Below are positions 34,200 to 36,280 of a stretch of 36,280 bases of DNA, piece by piece (position 1 is the stretch's first letter; each line of letters opens with the position of its first letter). The position numbers and the translations under genes are program-made. The DNA is from Streptomyces beijiangensis (GTDB lineage: Bacteria; Actinomycetota; Actinomycetes; Streptomycetales; Streptomycetaceae). Below the pieces are notes generated by a model. The model searched no databases, was not told the DNA's origin, and saw only the letters and a program-made list of their open reading frames with translations. The stretch spans positions 1 to 36,280 of the forward strand of contig NZ_JAFLRJ010000103.1 of NCBI RefSeq assembly GCF_017315755.1, read 5' to 3'.

Positions 34200-35549
34200 G
34201 TGACGCAGTATGTGTCCCGGCTCGGGAGCCGCCTCGCGGCACCCTCCAGGCCCTCCCGGCTGAAGTTCGCCGGGAGCCGCAAGCCACGCCGGATCGCGAT
34301 GCTGAGCGTGCACACCTCGCCTCTGCACCAGCCGGGCACCGGCGACGCGGGCGGTATGAACGTCTACATCGTCGAGCTGGCCAAGCGCCTCGCCGCGATC
34401 AACATCGAGGTCGAGATCTTCACCCGGGCCACCACCGGCGGCCTGGACCCCCTGGTCGAGCTGGCTCCCGGCGTCCTGGTCAGGCACGTCGACGCGGGAC
34501 CGTACGAAGGCCTCGCCAAGGAGGAGCTGCCCGCCCAGCTCTGCGCCTTCACCCACGGCGTGATGCAGGCGTGGGCCGGCCACCGCCCCGGCTACTACGA
34601 CCTGGTCCACTCCCACTACTGGCTGAGCGGCCATGTCGGCTGGCTCGCCGCCGAGCGCTGGGGCGTCCCCCTGGTCCACGCCATGCACACCATGGCCAAG
34701 GTCAAGAACGCCTCGCTCGCCGAGGGCGACACCCCCGAGCCCGCCGCCCGCGTCATCGGCGAGACGCAGATCGTGCGCGCCGCCGACCGCCTGATCGCCA
34801 ACACGGACGAAGAGGCGGACGAGCTCGTACGGCACTACGAGGCCGACCCCGGCAAGGTCGCCGTCGTGCACCCCGGCGTGAACCTGGACCGCTTCCGCCC
34901 CTCCGACGGCCGCGCCGCCGCCCGCGCCCGCCTCGGCCTGCCCCCCGACGCCTTCATCCCGCTCTTCGCGGGCCGCATCCAGCCCCTGAAGGCCCCCGAC
35001 ATCCTTCTCCGCGCGGCAGCGGTCCTCCTCGAACAGGACCCGAGCCTGCGCTCCCGCATGATCGTCCCCATCGTCGGCGGCCCCTCGGGCAGCGGCCTCG
35101 CCAAGCCGGAGGGCCTGCAGAAACTGGCCGCGCGCCTGGGCATCGCGGACGTCGTCCGCTTCCACCCGCCGGTCGGCCAGGACCGCCTCGCGGACTGGTT
35201 CCGGGCGGCCTCCGTCCTGGTCATGCCCTCGTACAGCGAATCCTTCGGCCTCGTCGCCATAGAGGCCCAGGCGGCCGGCACCCCGGTCGTCGCGGCGGCG
35301 GTCGGCGGCCTTCCGGTGGCGGTACGGGACGGACAGACCGGCTTCCTGGTCCCGGGCCACGACCCGGCCGCGTACGCCCACGCCCTGCGCCGCTTCCTGG
35401 ACCACCCGCACCTGGTGGACTCCATGGGCGCGGCCGCCGCCCACCACGCGCGCTCCTTCGGCTGGGACACGGCCGCGTCGGCGACGGCGGACGTCTACAC
35501 GGCCGCGATGCACGAATACCGTCGTCACGTACGCTCGCACCATGGCTGA
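34200..35549 (+). CDS. mshA: D-inositol-3-phosphate glycosyltransferase MshA (mycothiol)
   Basis: This 449-residue GT4 glycosyltransferase starts at GTG 34200 with GAGAGGACGG ahead. [20 protein letters not shown] near the N-terminus is the acceptor-binding P-loop typical of MshA, followed by FTRATTGG and [26 protein letters not shown] is also typical. In the second half come [35 protein letters not shown] and [20 protein letters not shown], with the EX7E motif. MshA adds GlcNAc from UDP-GlcNAc to inositol-3-phosphate, the first step of mycothiol synthesis. The YbjN gene starts 8 bases before the mshA stop, so it is co-translated. In actinomycetes mshA is often in this pair. Confidence 0.95.
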   Translation: MTQYVSRLGSRLAAPSRPSRLKFAGSRKPRRIAMLSVHTSPLHQPGTGDAGGMNVYIVELAKRLAAINIEVEIFTRATTGGLDPLVELAPGVLVRHVDAGPYEGLAKEELPAQLCAFTHGVMQAWAGHRPGYYDLVHSHYWLSGHVGWLAAERWGVPLVHAMHTMAKVKNASLAEGDTPEPAARVIGETQIVRAADRLIANTDEEADELVRHYEADPGKVAVVHPGVNLDRFRPSDGRAAARARLGLPPDAFIPLFAGRIQPLKAPDILLRAAAVLLEQDPSLRSRMIVPIVGGPSGSGLAKPEGLQKLAARLGIADVVRFHPPVGQDRLADWFRAASVLVMPSYSESFGLVAIEAQAAGTPVVAAAVGGLPVAVRDGQTGFLVPGHDPAAYAHALRRFLDHPHLVDSMGAAAAHHARSFGWDTAASATADVYTAAMHEYRRHVRSHHG

Positions 35550-36048
35550 CGCACGACAGGTCGACGCACGACAGGTCATCGAGCAGACCTTCAAGGATTC
35601 CGACCTCGCGTGGGAGAGTCCCGAGCCGGGCTCGTACGTCGTGCAGCTCCCGGGCACGCGCAAGCTCTCCACGACCTGCTCCCTGATCGTCGGCAAGCAC
35701 TCGCTGTCGGTGAACGCCTTCGTGATCCGCCACCCGGACGAGAACCACGAGGCCGTCCACCGCTGGCTCCTGGAGCGCAACCTCCGCCTCTACGGCGTGA
35801 GTTACGCCATCGACTCGCTCGGGGACATCTACCTCGCGGGCAAGCTCCCGCTCGCCGCCGTCACCCCCGACGAGCTGGACCGCCTCCTCGGCGTGGTGCT
35901 CGAATCCGCCGACGGCTCCTTCAACACGCTCCTGGAGCTGGGCTTCGCGAGCGCGATCCGCCGCGAGTACGCCTGGCGGATCTCGCGCGGCGAGTCGACC
36001 CGCAATCTGGACGCGTTCACACATCTGACCCAGCGCCCCGCCAAGTAG
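35542..36048 (+). CDS. YbjN domain protein
   Basis: This 168-residue soluble protein matches the actinomycete YbjN family by [42 protein letters not shown] in short pieces such as LPGTRKLST and [14 protein letters not shown], followed by [19 protein letters not shown]. YbjN domains resemble type III secretion chaperones in fold; the role of this one is unknown. The start at 35542 overlaps the mshA stop region by 8 bases. The first residues contain the doubled DARQV from a 15-base tandem repeat. No signal peptide or membrane segment. It is conserved next to mshA in actinomycetes, so some link to mycothiol or redox physiology is possible but not shown. Confidence 0.88.
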   Translation: MADARQVDARQVIEQTFKDSDLAWESPEPGSYVVQLPGTRKLSTTCSLIVGKHSLSVNAFVIRHPDENHEAVHRWLLERNLRLYGVSYAIDSLGDIYLAGKLPLAAVTPDELDRLLGVVLESADGSFNTLLELGFASAIRREYAWRISRGESTRNLDAFTHLTQRPAK

Positions 36049-36129
36049 CGCCTGCCCGTACGCAATTCACCTCTGCACGACCCCTTCCCCGCCTGGGGTC
36101 CCCATGGCATGCTCACCGCCGACGCACAC

Positions 36130-36144
36130 GTGAACGTAGTTCAC
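36130..36144. promoter_or_regulatory. Palindrome GTGAAC-GTA-GTTCAC before the last gene
   Basis: Perfect 6-base arms around a 3-base centre, 20 bases before the start of the secreted protein. It shares GTTCAC with PhoP box repeats but has the inverted form and not the 11-base direct repeat. Its role is unassigned. Confidence 0.4.
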
Positions 36145-36163
36145 ATCCATGAAAGGTGGGCTC

Positions 36164-36280
36164 ATGGGGAACATCAGCAGACGAGGCATTCTCGGCAGCG
36201 CGGTGGCTGTCGCCTCCGTCGCCGCGACCGGCGGCATCGCCACAGCCGCACCCGGCGGCCGGACCGAAACCACCCCCATC
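36164..36280 (+). CDS. Secreted protein with twin-arginine-like signal, cut by window edge
   Basis: Only 39 residues are seen. MGNISRRGILGSAVAVASVA is a Tat-like signal: twin Arg followed by a hydrophobic core and probable cleavage after TAA (about residue 29). GAAAGGTGGG is the ribosome site. The mature part is beyond the window, so no enzyme can be named; Tat-exported hydrolases such as phosphodiesterases and phosphatases are common with this kind of signal. Confidence 0.75.
   Translation, partial: MGNISRRGILGSAVAVASVAATGGIATAAPGGRTETTPI

Noticed and set aside
36120..36163. PHO box.
   Set aside because: PhoP boxes are 11-base direct repeats; here only a single inverted pair is found.

Overview
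The window is chromosomal DNA from a high-GC actinomycete, almost certainly Streptomyces. Codon third positions are nearly all G or C, genes are packed with ATGA or GTGA overlaps, GTG starts are common, and the gene families are typically streptomycete: DesK/DesR-like two-component systems, an AfsR/SARP-like STAND regulator, SnoaL-type ECF sigma factors, mycothiol glycosyltransferase MshA and NlpC/P60 endopeptidases. I see no rRNA or tRNA gene, CRISPR array, prophage or insertion sequence.

Layout. 1-2.6 kb (minus): a truncated GT39-like membrane glycosyltransferase, then a gamma-carboxymuconolactone decarboxylase-like gene, an MDR-type NADP oxidoreductase and a MerR regulator, with a textbook MerR-type operator in front of the oxidoreductase. 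2.7-11.9 kb: two similar modules, each a minus-strand histidine kinase/NarL-type regulator pair divergent from a plus-strand two-gene ABC transporter (first a MacB/FtsX-like system, then an ABC-2 system). Both intergenic regions carry an inverted repeat containing GGTGTAC. The modules converge on a long bidirectional hairpin at 8062-8107. 11.9-14.4 kb (minus): MarR regulator, 14-TM MFS exporter and a PPOX-fold flavoprotein. 14.5-17.8 kb: a collapsed Old Yellow Enzyme remnant, an NmrA-like reductase divergent from an ECF sigma factor, and an imine-reductase-like gene divergent from an HxlR regulator. 17.9-22.5 kb: an MFS exporter coupled to a large BTAD/NB-ARC/TPR regulator.

22.5-28.9 kb resembles a resistance and stress neighbourhood. 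It holds a DrrAB-like exporter, a CMD-family gene coupled by ATGA to an ECF41 sigma factor, a rifampicin monooxygenase (Rox) homologue, a GNAT acetyltransferase and a TmrB-like P-loop protein. 29.0-30.7 kb matches the order XRE regulator, HbhA-like protein, DUF2516 protein known from the Mycobacterium Rv0474-Rv0476 locus. 30.8-36.3 kb holds a receiver/SpoIIE-type phosphatase broken by an internal out-of-frame deletion, a secreted NlpC/P60 endopeptidase, a methyltransferase, mshA coupled to a YbjN-family gene, and the start of a secreted Tat-type protein cut by the window edge.

The main theme is small regulator-plus-effector modules for envelope stress, oxidative or electrophile stress and antibiotic export or inactivation. 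The observations I consider most worth following are (i) matching ECF41-type promoter candidates (xGTCACA-N16-xGTC) next to both ECF sigma genes, (ii) the shared GGTGTAC element of the two kinase/ABC modules, (iii) the Rox-centred gene cluster, and (iv) four decayed genes (OYE, VOC, phosphatase, and a small frameshifted reading frame). All functional names come from reading translated sequence by eye; no database search was run.
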